Positions 25,459 through 35,146 of a stretch of 64,000 nt of DNA are shown here, in pieces. A program made the position numbers and the translations under genes. This DNA comes from Conus ventricosus. Its lineage: Eukaryota; Mollusca; Gastropoda; Neogastropoda; Conidae. Below the pieces are notes generated by a model, which made no database searches, was not told the origin of the DNA, and saw only the letters and a program-made list of their open reading frames with translations. The stretch spans positions 52,624,572 to 52,688,571 of the forward strand of contig CM031595.1 of the NCBI GenBank assembly GCA_018398815.1, written 5' to 3'. Each line of letters starts with the position of its first letter. Position 1 is the first letter of the stretch.

Positions 25459-26097
25459 GGTGCTACAACCCACACACACACACACACACACACAACACAC
25501 ACACACACACACAACACCACCCGTTTGCTTCATTTTTCTGCTGGACAACCAACAACTTACCAAGACATATCATGTTTACTGGCTTGAAATTTATCACAGT
25601 ATTCTATCCTGAAATCTTTGCCAGCAAGGTCAGTAAGTCAAGTGTCTGGCTTGCCGGCTGTCAGCTCCGTCAGGCATTTCAACTTTTTACAGAATAACTG
25701 ACGCCAAACCAAAACTCTACGCCTATAGCTGGTACGCCTATAGCTGGAACTTTTTACATTATGTGTGTTCAACTTTGTGTGCATGTCCATCTTTAGATGA
25801 CTGTGAGAATGCATGCACTAAGTATACATGCATATCCTTCACTCAGAGCAAACAACCTCTACATAAATAAAATGCTTTGTTACCGATCTTCCAAATATCC
25901 TCCTTTAAAGTCATGACAGACCAAGGTGTAGGGCTTTGTTCGTGTTGCAGAGGGTCGTTCAAAACTTCTGCTTGCACCCGCATACTGTGCATGGAATGGT
26001 GCTTCACTGCTGGCCTTCCACGATAACACTTCATGCAGGCTTTTCAGAGGCTGACACTGAGGTTGCCCAGACTCTGTGTCTAGCGTCAAGCAGGTCC
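11889..26097 (-). CDS. ENGASE: Cytosolic endo-beta-N-acetylglucosaminidase (GH85), 11 visible coding exons
   Basis: ENGase cleaves the chitobiose core of free or protein-bound N-glycans in the cytosol during glycoprotein quality control. Eleven minus-strand exons join in frame: 26097-25884, 23846-23698, 22824-22670, 21840-21692, 19007-18836, 17098-16995, 16419-16311, 15632-15433, 14970-14639, 12966-12758 and 12305-11889. All splice phases agree, giving 2210 nt and about 735 residues with a TGA stop at 11891-11889. The family signatures appear in order: CHDFKGGYLEDR, FVYFSHYFVTVPPLGW with AHRHG, DGWLINIENEIE carrying the catalytic Asn and Glu, LWYDSV, DGIFLNYCW, FAPGWVLETL, then a C-terminal beta-sandwich. 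Human ENGASE, about 740 residues, follows the same domain order. The first 60-90 residues are missing: no exon for them was recognised between 26.1 kb and the window end. All introns but the last-but-one are plain GT-AG, and many hold minisatellites. The protein assignment is very secure; the exact exon I/J junction is less so. Confidence 0.94.
12758..12966 (-). CDS. ENGASE: ENGASE exon J
   Basis: The favoured acceptor is GGTCAG|TG, giving VLVVGRHFKIDTTKL; an alternative AG lies 17 bases later before CATTTCAAG. The donor is TTGCAG|GTAAGAA. The exon ends VLLGHLQ, matching human RLGEIQ. Its middle (SSDTRPQEESVSIAV and on) is variable and hydrophilic. Confidence 0.86.
13785..14620. repeat. Degenerate ~33-35-bp tandem repeat in ENGASE intron I/J
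   Basis: Around two dozen units vary on CACACACTTTCAAACCTAAA plus ATGCACATCA. Units are strongly diverged, and the array fills most of the intron between exons I and J. Confidence 0.75.
14639..14970 (-). CDS. ENGASE: ENGASE exon I, with unusual donor
   Basis: The acceptor is GTTGGCAG|ACTG, restoring RLFS with exon H exactly as in human ENGase. The exon covers CSYTYKE, VYLVLTFGSG and an acidic, poorly conserved linker, ending in SLWFHDLQLEGEELT. The most natural end is ACAG|GCACGT, a GC donor at 14638-14637; the alternative is a GT donor four bases further (exon end 14635) paired with a later acceptor in exon J. Both keep the frame, so this end is uncertain by a few residues. Confidence 0.85.
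15433..15632 (-). CDS. ENGASE: ENGASE exon H
   Basis: The acceptor is ACTCCAG|GATATG and the donor is TTCAG|GTAGAAG. It encodes the WYNMSLQQRQPE segment and CLSSAYLGGCSVEL, corresponding to the PWYHLS and AWHGGSSL blocks at the start of the C-terminal beta-sandwich. The acceptor pyrimidine tract is weak, but phase and homology fix the boundary. Confidence 0.88.
16174..16290. repeat. Compound (CA)n-(TA)n microsatellite in intron G/H
   Basis: About 45 CA units, broken once by AAA and once by AA, run into a short TA tract. It abuts the ENGASE exon G donor region. Confidence 0.95.
16311..16419 (-). CDS. ENGASE: ENGASE exon G
   Basis: The acceptor is TTTTTTTAG and the donor is GGCCAA|GTGAGC. It encodes FWAKLHDLCQVSAMNTLPLA, then SAFCQGHGDAFFCMGQ, corresponding to the SLPFVTSFCLGMG...CYGQ region. 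A TA and CA array starts only about 20 nt beyond the donor. Confidence 0.92.
16995..17098 (-). CDS. ENGASE: ENGASE exon F
   Basis: A short exon (104 nt) between a CACTATAG acceptor and a TGCAG|GTAGC donor. It encodes ALEQAWKYNLSAAVFAPGWV followed by LETLGATHFDENDC, the FAPGWVYE segment of the last barrel strands. Confidence 0.92.
18540..18812. repeat. 33-bp minisatellite, about 8 copies, beside ENGASE exon E
   Basis: The unit CACCAAATCAACCTAACCAG plus CAGTGCCRATARA repeats almost perfectly and alternates subtly between two variants (CCAATAAA and CCGATAGA). As 33 is a multiple of three, the minus strand stays open and reads as an 11-residue repeat; this is not a gene. Confidence 0.95.
18836..19007 (-). 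CDS. ENGASE: ENGASE exon E
   Basis: The acceptor is CTCCACAG|CC and the donor is AAAGAG|GTAGC. It encodes QYFDACDGIFLNYCWTPEKL and FDVFVGIDVFGRGCPGGGGF, matching the FFTNYNW and VGVDVFARG blocks of GH85. The 33-bp minisatellite at 18540-18812 begins about two dozen bases past this donor. Confidence 0.93.
19030..19670. repeat. Degenerate ~65-bp tandem repeat in ENGASE intron D/E
   Basis: About nine aged units follow the pattern AACCTCAAATGTAAAGTTCT, then ATTTACATG and TTCTTTACA, then GTTAACCTAGCATTCACAAA. The same pattern resumes at about 20755-20930, so a once continuous array has been split. Confidence 0.75.
19671..20754. other. Unidentified sequence interrupting the 65-bp array
   Basis: This 1.1-kb block has no satellite pattern and so looks inserted. 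It holds a 33-bp tandem duplication (20478-20510 and 20511-20543, TGTGCCACCTGTTTTCACCT and on). A short plus-strand acidic reading stretch lies around 20040-20150 (DLDQAPCN, FEIDMDND). I do not recognise a transposon family, and no clear target duplication was seen. Confidence 0.35.
20755..20930. repeat. Continuation of the ~65-bp degenerate array
   Basis: The units around CATTCATAAAAGGAGTAAGCC and AATTCTTTACATAGGCCAAT match the 19.0-19.7 kb repeat, including CTCAAATGTAAATACTG. Confidence 0.6.
20991..21191. repeat. (GT)n microsatellites in ENGASE intron D/E
   Basis: Two long GT arrays (20991-21090, interrupted, and about 21137-21189) are separated by 46 bases of unique sequence. Confidence 0.95.
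21692..21840 (-). CDS. ENGASE: ENGASE exon D
   Basis: The acceptor is TTGTAG|GAG and the donor is AACAG|GTCAGG. It encodes ESQVGELREFVELLTEA, then LWYDSVTRTGALKWQNQLSE. The LWYDSV block holds the conserved active-site Tyr of the family. It starts in phase 0 and leaves 2 nt that are completed by exon E. Confidence 0.94.
22670..22824 (-). CDS. ENGASE: ENGASE exon C, catalytic exon
   Basis: The acceptor is ACTTCAG|GG and the donor is ATTGAG|GTACCTG. The exon encodes TIITEWKDGAALC and GFDGWLINIENEIE. In GH85 the Asn of the NxE motif orients the substrate acetamido group and the Glu is the acid/base; here the Asn codon is 22690-22688 and the Glu codon 22684-22682. Both are intact, so the enzyme should be active if the gene is expressed. 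Confidence 0.95.
22862..22924 (-). mobile_element. 37-bp retroposed LINE tail with 13-bp target duplication
   Basis: The direct repeat CATACTGACAGGA occurs at 22862-22874 and 22912-22924. Between them lie 37 bases that equal the 3' end of the (TTATC)n-tailed family at 6700-6794 and 46084-46189, with the TAAGATAAGATAA tail at the low-coordinate side. It is an extremely 5'-truncated insertion, 38 bases upstream of the ENGASE exon C acceptor. Confidence 0.85.
23698..23846 (-). CDS. ENGASE: ENGASE exon B
   Basis: The exon opens after TTTTCAG and ends at TTTTAG|GTAAGT, a strong donor. It encodes YLQGGAKKDAYYFCRWECID, FVYFSHYFVTVPPLGW and AHRHGTMIL, the second and third barrel strands of GH85. Its acceptor sits at the edge of a 41-bp minisatellite, so the polypyrimidine tract is itself a repeat unit. 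Confidence 0.94.
23850..24180. repeat. 41-bp minisatellite, about 8 copies, at the ENGASE exon B acceptor
   Basis: The unit AAAGATCAACACAAAACATT plus GACAAAATTAGTCGTAAATTC repeats with a few substitutions. The first unit lies directly against the exon B acceptor. Confidence 0.95.
24345..25062. mobile_element. Folded-back Tc1/mariner-like transposon relic
   Basis: The segment 24345-24655 is the inverse of about 24755-25062 with many mismatches: for example GTGGTATATGGTAGCATTAA against the complement of TTTAATGCTACCACATACCA. A spacer of about 100 bases separates the arms. Read on plus, the spacer and right arm give WPARSPDLTVCDFFLWGYVK, the SPDL-x3-D block containing the third catalytic Asp of Tc1/mariner DDE transposases, then degenerate sequence with stops. 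It is a dead element within ENGASE intron A/B, either two copies in opposite orientation or a rearranged one. Confidence 0.7.
25081..25520. repeat. (GT)n and (CA)n microsatellites
   Basis: There is a GT array at 25081-25130 and CA arrays at about 25410-25453 and 25471-25513. The CA arrays share the flanking motif GTCAGGTGCTACAAC, so they are duplicates of one another. Confidence 0.9.
25884..26097 (-). CDS. ENGASE: ENGASE exon A (first visible)
   Basis: The acceptor is GTGGCAG|GG and the donor is GATCG|GTAACA; the exon starts with 2 nt completing a codon and ends with 2 nt. It encodes the segment before the barrel (LDTESGQPQ...SLHEVLSWK) and CHDFKGGYLEDR, the start of the GH85 fold. It lines up without gaps with the human Tyr-Asp...SLEELLAWK region, so the upstream exon must supply only the short variable N-terminus. 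Confidence 0.92.
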
Positions 26098-26389
26098 CTG
26101 CCACAAAGCGTGCAATAAAGAACTAATGAACTGTACGTTTTTGTCATTTCTGTATCTGGTGTGGTGCAGGTGATCATGCTTGATGGGATTATCATCAAAC
26201 CTCACTTGACTTGCTTATATGCCCAGATGCGTGCGTGCGTGCGTGCGTGCGTGTGTGTGTGGATGTGCTTGTGCATGCGTGTGTGCGAGCGTGTGTGCGT
26301 GCGTGAGAGAGAGAGAGAGCAGTTTGGCAGAAGTGTTTGTAGTGGTCGTGATATTTTTCTCATTTCTTAGTTTTTTTCCAATTCTAATA

Positions 26390-27289
26390 ACTCACAGACA
26401 ACTTCTGCCTGTCCCATCCATGATTTTCCATGTCCTAGACAAGTGCCTTTTGTTTCCTTGACCGCCTCAAGCAGTGGGTTTGGGGGATTTTTCAGAGCTC
26501 TAAATCATGCCTTCACTTGTCCTAGCTTGTGTCTGATGTGCACTGAAGGAAGGTGATGCATGGCTTCAATTGGTGTGTCCTTTCTAATTCCTTAGATCAG
26601 TCTCATTGCTTCATTTTGAATTCTTCCTAATTTCAAAAGACTGCTCTAGGACAGAGTTGTAAGCCCTAATCCAAAATTGATCATACTGAGTACAACTGCC
26701 TGATGCAGTCAGAAGATATGGTGTTGTTCAATGCCTTTGTATGCCATTGCTTTCATGACAGGCCCATTCTGCCTTTGACTACATTTTCAACATGATGTCT
26801 AAAGGTCACCATTTTATAAAAGCCTATGTCCAAGTACTACAGTTGATTTGATTTGTGTTCCAGTGAAGGAAACTGTTGAGCTTCATTGTCCTGATGTCTT
26901 ATTGAGAGTGGAGATCAATGTCTGGGCTTTGACAGGCTTAATGGATGATCCACTTTCTTGGCACCATTGTACAATGTTGTTCAGTTTTGTTCTTTTTCGA
27001 ACATTCTTGATGTTTTATAGATCAGACTGTCATCTGGCAGGGTCAACACCTGAGCAATTCCATTGCTATTGAGGTCTACAAGGCCTTTAGTGTAGGCATT
27101 GTACAAAACAGGGGGAGAGGAGAACTCTGAGGTAATCCCATGGACAATTCATGAGGTTCAGACATCCAATCTCCAAATCATAGCGTAATGGTTTGCTCCT
27201 AGTGCTGATGCAATCCTTTGTGTCAGTGACTGGAAGACACTGTCAAGAATGACCACAGGGCAAAGCTAATGCAGAAAACCTCAGCAAAA
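26390..27289 (-). pseudogene. Degenerate non-LTR retrotransposon reverse transcriptase
   Basis: Read on minus in shifting frames, the segment gives SPLSPVLYNAYTKGLVDLNS, then DDSLIYKTS (FADD-box relic), NNIVQWCQESGSSI, and the thumb/C-terminal RIQNEAMRLI, DTPIEAMHHLP and GHGKSWMGQ. These are landmarks of RNase H-bearing LINEs (I/Nimb/jockey group, inferred). Stops and frame changes show it is long dead. Confidence 0.7.
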
Positions 27290-27960
27290 AAAAAGATATC
27301 ATTTTATACATGGATGGTTTAGTCACCAAAAGTAAGTCAGGCTAGGTTGCACGGTGAAGCAAAATGGTAAAAAATCCATAGGACAATGAATGCATACAAC
27401 TTAACAACTTCAAGTCTACAAATGAAGGCAGAAGTGCTCATTGACACAAACGCTCCACTGAATCTCATCCAGAGACAAGCATTAAACTCAACAAGCCATG
27501 AAACTGAGCAACTCCATTAACCTGCTTCAAAAAGTGGAAAGTAGAATGGAAAGCCCTGCATGGCATGAAGTAATCTGTAGCCTTCCAATGGAGTAACTGG
27601 TATGGATGTACTGCTCAGGACATGCAAATATCATTTTGATGATAGAGCAGACATACTGGCAGACAAGGCAACAATAGGAACTGGATCACATCTTGGCTCA
27701 TCTGATGTGATAAGACCCCTAAATGGTAACATCATCAAACAAGATGGAAGCCACCATATCATAGACCATCTTGCAGAGCTCAACATCAAGAGAAGTGGCC
27801 GCATATTGTGATTAAATGGAAGAGCAAGAAACCACACATAGTGGAATAATCTCAAGATCAACACTGCAAAGACTCCTAGAGAATGGAGTAAACTCATACT
27901 GGGCCTTTCCATCCTCAGATGTAAATGATTACACATGTCAGCTGAGATAACAGACTTTGA
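27290..27960 (+). pseudogene. Degenerate LINE RNase H domain, opposite strand to the adjacent RT
   Basis: Read on plus, ILYMDGLVTKSKSG resembles the DGS start of a LINE RNase H. Further on, WMYCSGHAN and ADILADKATIGTGSHLGSS match the W.PGH..N..AD.LA end of the domain. It has several stops. Its orientation is opposite to the RT relic that ends at 27289, so the two were joined by an inversion or by separate insertions. Confidence 0.65.
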
Positions 27961-28161
27961 ATCTCTCAGGATCCATGTTTTATGAAATACATATGTATGC
28001 GTTCTGGTAAATATTCACTAATGAAGTAAAGCAAGTTTGTAATGTGGAATGTCTAAAGATATGAATGTGTATGTGTCAGTGTGTGTTTGTTTGTGAGTAT
28101 GTGTGCGTGCGTGCGTGTGCACACACGTGTGCGTGGGTGCATGCGTGTGTACGTGCACGCG

Positions 28162-28165
<4 letters not shown>

Positions 28166-28226
<61 letters not shown>

Positions 28227-28250
28227 AGTGTGTGTGTGTGTGTGTGTGTC
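28166..28250. repeat. (GT)n microsatellite
   Basis: About 40 GT units with one TC interruption, preceded by a G/T/C-rich mixed GTGCGTGC tract. Confidence 0.95.
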
Positions 28251-28884
28251 TCCCATTATCCATGTCCCCTGCCAAACTTTTATCAACCATGAACTATGGT
28301 TAAGCATGAAGGACATTTTCTGAGGGTTGCTAAACAAAATAAATTCAAGACCAATCTGTGGGGAAACTGGATAACTGATGTGTTCAGTTAATGGAATTTG
28401 ATGTGGAAATAGATTTTGTTTAATGGCGAGTGAATTGTTTTCTTTTAACATGTTGTTCAGTGTTAATCGTTTGGTGAACAGATCCATTTACTGGGCTTGT
28501 TTTGTGAGCATACAATACTGTGGATCTAATCTTGATTTGAATGGATGCAAGGACACAGTATGCCCTGTATGTACACTGGATGCGAAGTTGAACAGACATA
28601 CAGAATCATCAAAATTTTACCAGGAAGCAATAGCAAGCTTATCACAGTTTGACATGATGCAGGAAAAGAAACCAAATTACAAATTTTGAGCTGTTACACA
28701 GAGCCTGACCTCCATTGCAATGCTGGGTACAGCGGGTGGATTTTCCAGTCTGCATGGTCACTCAACACCCACTGGACAAATGCAACACAACATAAGAACA
28801 TGTTTGTTCCTTGTCAATAGCACCAGAAAATAAGCTTGCTGGTGGAAAGAAGTGTCATAAGATTAATGACAACAGTGAAAAAGG

Positions 28885-29240
28885 ACCTGGATCTCTAGCT
28901 TCAGTCTTTTGGCAGCATTGGCAAAACTTAATGATCTTCATCATTATCAATGTAATAACAGCAACGGTTGAAAATACACGTGGACCTCTGTCAATGTAAT
29001 CAGTCTAATATACCAGCAAGGGCAGAAAGAAGACATAGGTCGCTATCAATATAACCAGTCTAGTGACAGCTATGGAAAAAAGATCAGTATCACTACAAAT
29101 GCAATAAATCCAATGACAGAAATATATGCAGAAAGTAGATATAGATCACTATCAATGGAATTAGTCTAACTGCCATTAGACTTATTACAATTAGTAATAC
29201 AGATCTGTCAATGTAGTCAGTCTAATACAACAGCAACTGG
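28885..29240. repeat. Degenerate ~64-bp tandem repeat
   Basis: Units share ATCACTATCAATGTAATCAG, then TCTAATGACAGCAATGG and AGAAAGTAGA. About five or six aged copies are visible. Confidence 0.6.
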
Positions 29241-29254
29241 ATACATGGAATCTC

Positions 29255-29501
29255 TTTTGTAATGAGTCAAAATGTAAAATTCTTCATAGCACAACAAAAG
29301 AATCCTGTAAAGGAATGTCACATGAAAGTGGATAACACAACAAAGAAGATACATTCCTGTAAAAATATGGACCTGGGTATGACTTTTGATAGTTCTTTAT
29401 CATTTGACACACATATCCAAAAAGTTATCAATAAAGTAAATCTAATGATTTGACTTGTGAAAGGAACATTCTCCTATTTTGATAAAACTGTATCCTTAAA
29501 T
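29255..29501 (+). pseudogene. LINE A fragment, 5' part, split by an insertion
   Basis: It reads KNPVKECHMKV, then DLGMTFDSSLSFDTHIQKVI and NKVNLMI, the post-RT segment of the CR1/L2-like LINE A (compare EEKDLGVTFD in the copies at 34.4 and 36.4 kb). The frame runs into YFDKTVSLK, where the foldback element is inserted. Confidence 0.8.
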
Positions 29502-30148
29502 TTCAAAATGGAATGACTGGGGGCGGAAAATGGAGCAAAATTTAGAAAAAGAGGGGGTTAGTTACCACCAAGGACATAGGCAAACAAAGTACAGGACAAG
29601 ACACAATGCATTTCAACCTCTTGGGTCTTCTTCAGGCAAAACCAAATAACATTTAGGACAGATCTAATTGCAAAGTGAAACGACTGCAGGTGGAAATCTA
29701 AACAAATCTTAAATAAATGTTAGAGAACCGCCCAGAGAAACGTGGACAAATGAGTCACAAGACAAAACACAACGCGTTTCGACCTCTTAGGTCTTCTTCA
29801 GGTGAGACACAAACAATAAAATAACGAAAATTCACTTAGCTTTGATCGCTTCAGATCGCTTCAGAGTTCAGCGCAAGGAAGAAGGCGTTGAATGAGAACG
29901 AGGACACTCATTTAGGACAGTGAAAACAAAGAACGAGAAACCACTTATCTTCTCATATTTGGTGCACAATCGTTTTGATCCGTGCGCCGAATATGAGAAG
30001 ATAAGTGGTTTCTCGTTCTTCTTTTTTACTGTCCAAATTGTTATTTGTTTTTGCCAGAAGACCAAAGAGGTTGAAATGCATTGTGCCTTGTCCTGTACTT
30101 TGTTTGCCTATGTCCTTGGCGGTAACTAACCCTTCTCTTTCTAAATTT
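29502..30148. mobile_element. Foldback element with hammerhead-like stem-loops and 12-bp target duplication
   Basis: The direct repeat TGTATCCTTAAA flanks it at 29490-29501 and 30149-30160, and the LINE reading continues across the gap, so this is an insertion of 647 bp. Its ends are inverted: CAAAATTTAGAAA...GTTAGTTACC near 29537-29570 matches the complement of 30121-30150 and onward through ACAATGCATTTCAACCTCTT. A second inverted pair (GAGAAACCACTTATCTTCTC) surrounds a TTTGGTGCACAATCG...CGTGCGCCGAATA loop at 29933-30022. Read on minus, CCTGAAGAAGACC-loop-GGTCGAAACGC occurs at about 29775-29803 and, varied, at 29608-29637. No coding capacity was seen. The length of the target duplication fits a reverse-transcribed element such as a Penelope-like non-autonomous derivative better than a cut-and-paste transposon; that family call is inference. 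Confidence 0.7.
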
Positions 30149-30660
30149 TGTATCCTTAAAACTTAACAAAGCAGACATCAGGCCTCATGGGGAATATGCA
30201 AATGCTGTATGGTATCCTTACCTAAAAAGACAATCTGCATCAGGCCTCATGTGGACTATGCAAATGTTGTATGACATCCTTATCTTGAAAGACAATCTGT
30301 GGCTACTGAAAGGGTTCAAAGAAGAGCTACATGACTGTTGAAAGAATGTAATGGAATTAATTGTGCTGAAAGACGTAAGTATCTCAACTTAAACTCATTA
30401 AAAGGCAGAAGATTTTGAGGTGATTTAATTGAGACATCAAATTTTTACTGGTCTAAGACAGTAAGAAACACTGATGTAAGCAAGATTTTTAACAAAACAA
30501 ATTACAACAACAAAAGAAATTCTGATCTGAACACACTAATGAGCCATAGTAACCTTTAAGAAAAAAAATCACTAACGGAATAGCACAGTTATAGAAAAAA
30601 CTTCCTCTTCAACTTAAATGACCAAATGGATTACACTTCCTCATGATGTGCACCAATATT
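30149..30660 (+). pseudogene. LINE A fragment, 3' part
   Basis: The reading resumes after the insertion: RPHGEYANAVWYPYLKRQSA, then, with frame breaks, RVQRRAT-like sequence, LNSLKGRRF and DLIET, the LINE A C-terminus. A 64-bp internal duplication (CATCAGGCCTCATGKGGA at 30177 and 30241) is present. Confidence 0.75.
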
Positions 30661-31560
30661 AATACATTCAGACATCTTCTATACAGTGACCCGGAATATC
30701 TTTTTTCTTTTTTAAAATTTTATTTGATATTTAATACAAATTACAGCACATAAATGTAATCTCATAGACGCATGGAAAATCAATATTGATAAGGACGCCA
30801 TACAAAGGCCACTAGGTCTGGGCTGTGTAGCCAGCCCCCACCCCCTCCCCTACTACTAATAGTACTATTACTTTTTAGTATCACAACTGCTTCTAACCTC
30901 AGGCTTTGCCGGTAGTGATACAATTCAATGGACCCCCTTGTGTGAATCTACTTGATTCGTGCTCTCACGAAGTGCTGTTTTGAGCACTGTGTGCGCCAGT
31001 CGTTGACATCAGAGACTGTACGGTCCCTGTTGACATCAACGCAACCTGCATGGGGCCTCTAAACTAGAACTTTGTCCATTATGCACTCACAATCACAGCA
31101 TCAGTTTCATCAAGGAGGTGTCAATACATGCGGTCTAGTCCATACACATTACACCACATCTACTAAGTTTAGAGACCACAAGATTGAAGGCTCATGGATA
31201 AATGAGCTAGTGACTGAGATGAGAGAATTTAAATAATAAGAAGTACTAAATAATACCGGCACTTCATTTACAACAGCAAAAGACAAACGCTTCGTGTTCA
31301 AGTTCAAACTCACGATTATTAGTTGGTGACAGTTCTCTGATTCAAACCTTACCCCCTGGATTATGTTCACACTGGAAAATTCACCAAAGACGAGCACAGT
31401 TCGGATATGTTAGTTGCTTCTTACCAATTAAGTTTAGTAACTTGTTTTTTCGTGCATCATAGACTCTGAAAGTTCACACGTAGGTCAACTTCCGGTCAAA
31501 AGCAACAGAAGGTCCCGCAGGAGCTCGTATACAGTAATGAATAAAGCTAAGTGCGCTATT
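30660..31560. other. No gene recognised upstream of the tRNA
   Basis: The region is mixed AT-rich DNA. A CCGGAAGTTG motif (minus strand, about 31487-31496) followed by GTAAG-type donors resembles an ETS-site promoter with a 5' exon, possibly of ENGASE, but no coding start was found. Confidence 0.25.
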
Positions 31561-31570
31561 ATTGTCAGAT

Positions 31571-31642
31571 TCCCATGTGGTCTAGTGGTTAGGATTCCTG
31601 GCTTTCACCCAGGCGGCCCGGGTTCGATTCCCGGCATGGGAA
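31571..31642 (+). tRNA. trnE-TTC: tRNA-Glu (anticodon TTC)
   Basis: The 72-nt sequence folds as a standard cloverleaf. The acceptor arms are TCCCATG and CATGGGA, followed by discriminator A. The anticodon stem is CCTGG/CCAGG around the loop CTTTCAC, with anticodon TTC at 31604-31606. The TTCGATT T-loop and a box A-like TGGTCTAGTGG are intact, and there is no intron. It is a functional-looking nuclear tRNA gene rather than a SINE head: all stems pair and a terminator follows. Confidence 0.96.
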
Positions 31643-31643
31643 C

Positions 31644-31652
31644 TTTTTTTTT
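31644..31652 (+). terminator. RNA polymerase III T-run terminator
   Basis: Nine T residues begin two bases after the tRNA-Glu 3' end, the usual Pol III stop signal. Confidence 0.85.
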
Positions 31653-31811
31653 CCTTCCCTCCGTCCCCGAGAACCACGTCTTCATACAAACCGAAAATTT
31701 TTTTTTTTTTTTTTTGGTAAGTAGGTAGGTAGGTAGGTAGGAGCCTCGCGGCTTTCTTGTGCTCCGTCAATTGATATGTCAATGAGCAAGGGGTGTTAAT
31801 CACAGCGTGTT

Positions 31812-33657
<1,846 letters not shown>

Positions 33658-33659
33658 TC

Positions 33660-33812
<153 letters not shown>

Positions 33813-33826
33813 GTATGAGAAACGTC

Positions 33827-35146
33827 TCAGTCATCAAAGTCAAATTCTATGTCTTTAAAACTTACATCTGCATCAAGGAGGCTTTTAAAGCTGTTAAGAG
33901 TGTCAGTAAGTTTAATGTTAGTCGGAAGAGAATTCCATTTGCTAACTACTCTGATAGCAAACGAATTTCTCCTTAGGCTTGTGTTAGAATACCGAACAAA
34001 CAATTTGCCTTCATTGCCTCTTGTGATATCAGACTTACTCACTTGGAATAAAGAGTTAAAATCAATATCGTCAACTTGGTGAAATATTTGATATGCTTGG
34101 ATCAGATCCCCTCTTACCCTTCTGGCTTTTAGAGATGGTAACTCAAGATATCTTAGCCTGACTGCCTAAGTCATGTCTCTGCATTCTGGTAGTATCTTAG
34201 TCGCTCTTCTCTGGACCTTTTCTGCCGACGCTGATTGTCTCTTAAGCAGTGGGTACCAGACAACATTTCCGTACTCCACATGTGGTCTGATAAGCGCTTT
34301 GTACAGGAATATGTCTTTATCAATAAAGGAGAAAGACCGTCTAATCAACCCAATCATTTGGTTGGCTTTACTAATCGCTTTTTGTATTTGTGGGTCAAAA
34401 CTAAGATCGCAGTCAAAGGTAACGCCAAGGTCTTTTTCCTCGGAGTATTTTTGAACCGTTTCATTTGAATCACCAATTTTCATTGTGTAGTCATTTTCGG
34501 GATTTTTCTTACCTATGTGCATTACCTAACACTTTTGGACATTGAAATACAAGTTCCACTTATGCGACTACTCCTGCACGTTGTCAAGGTCCTTTTGGAT
34601 ATCAGGATAATAGACAGTCACCGTAAATCTTCGTATCGTCGGCAAAAATTTTGCACATACTCGATATTACGTCCGGTAAGTCATTAATAAATATAGTAAA
34701 AAGGACTGGGCGCAGAATGCTTCCCTGTGGGATGCCACTTAAAACTGGTTTGTCCGAAGAGTATGCCGACCCTACCCTCACCCTCTGTCTTCGGTCAGTC
34801 AGAAAGTCCTCGATCCAGTCTAGGAGGGAGCCGTCAATTCCATAATTTTTCAACTTGATCAGTAGTCTTTTATGCGGTACCGAGTCAAAGGCTTTACGGA
34901 AATCTAAATACACTATATCTATTGATTTTTTTGTCATCAGTAAGTAAAGTTAAATCATCCATGACTTGGATCAGCTGGGTCATGCAAGATCTTTTTTTTC
35001 GAAAACCGTGTTGACAGTCCACAAAAAGTTTAAAATCATGAAAATATGTCACAATAACACCCCTCACAATTGACTCCAGTACTTTGCATGTAACACAAGT
35101 TAGGCTGACTGGCATATAGTTACCCGGGTCCTTTTTTTCTTTTTAA
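33827..35146 (-). pseudogene. LINE A copy (CR1/L2-like), RT to C-terminus, 5' truncated
   Basis: Minus-strand fragments in order are: NYMPVSLTCVTCKVLESIVR and QHGFRKKRSCMTQL (35115-34960), VYLDFRKAFDSVPHKRL, SGIPQGSILRPVLFTIFIND and FADDTKIYG (34937-34602), EEKDLGVTFDCDLSF and KALIRPHVEYGNVVWY (34522-34166), and NSFAIRVVSKWNSLPTNIKL (34042-33830). The RT catalytic F-A-D-D is present, but breaks between fragments make it non-functional. There is no RNase H. Its upstream end is cut by the foldback element beginning at 35147. Confidence 0.88.

Noticed and set aside
28423..28689. Possible exon with several Cys (CKDTVCPVC)
   Set aside because: It resembles a zinc-binding fragment, but there are no flanking splice sites in phase and the neighbourhood is LINE debris; left unassigned.
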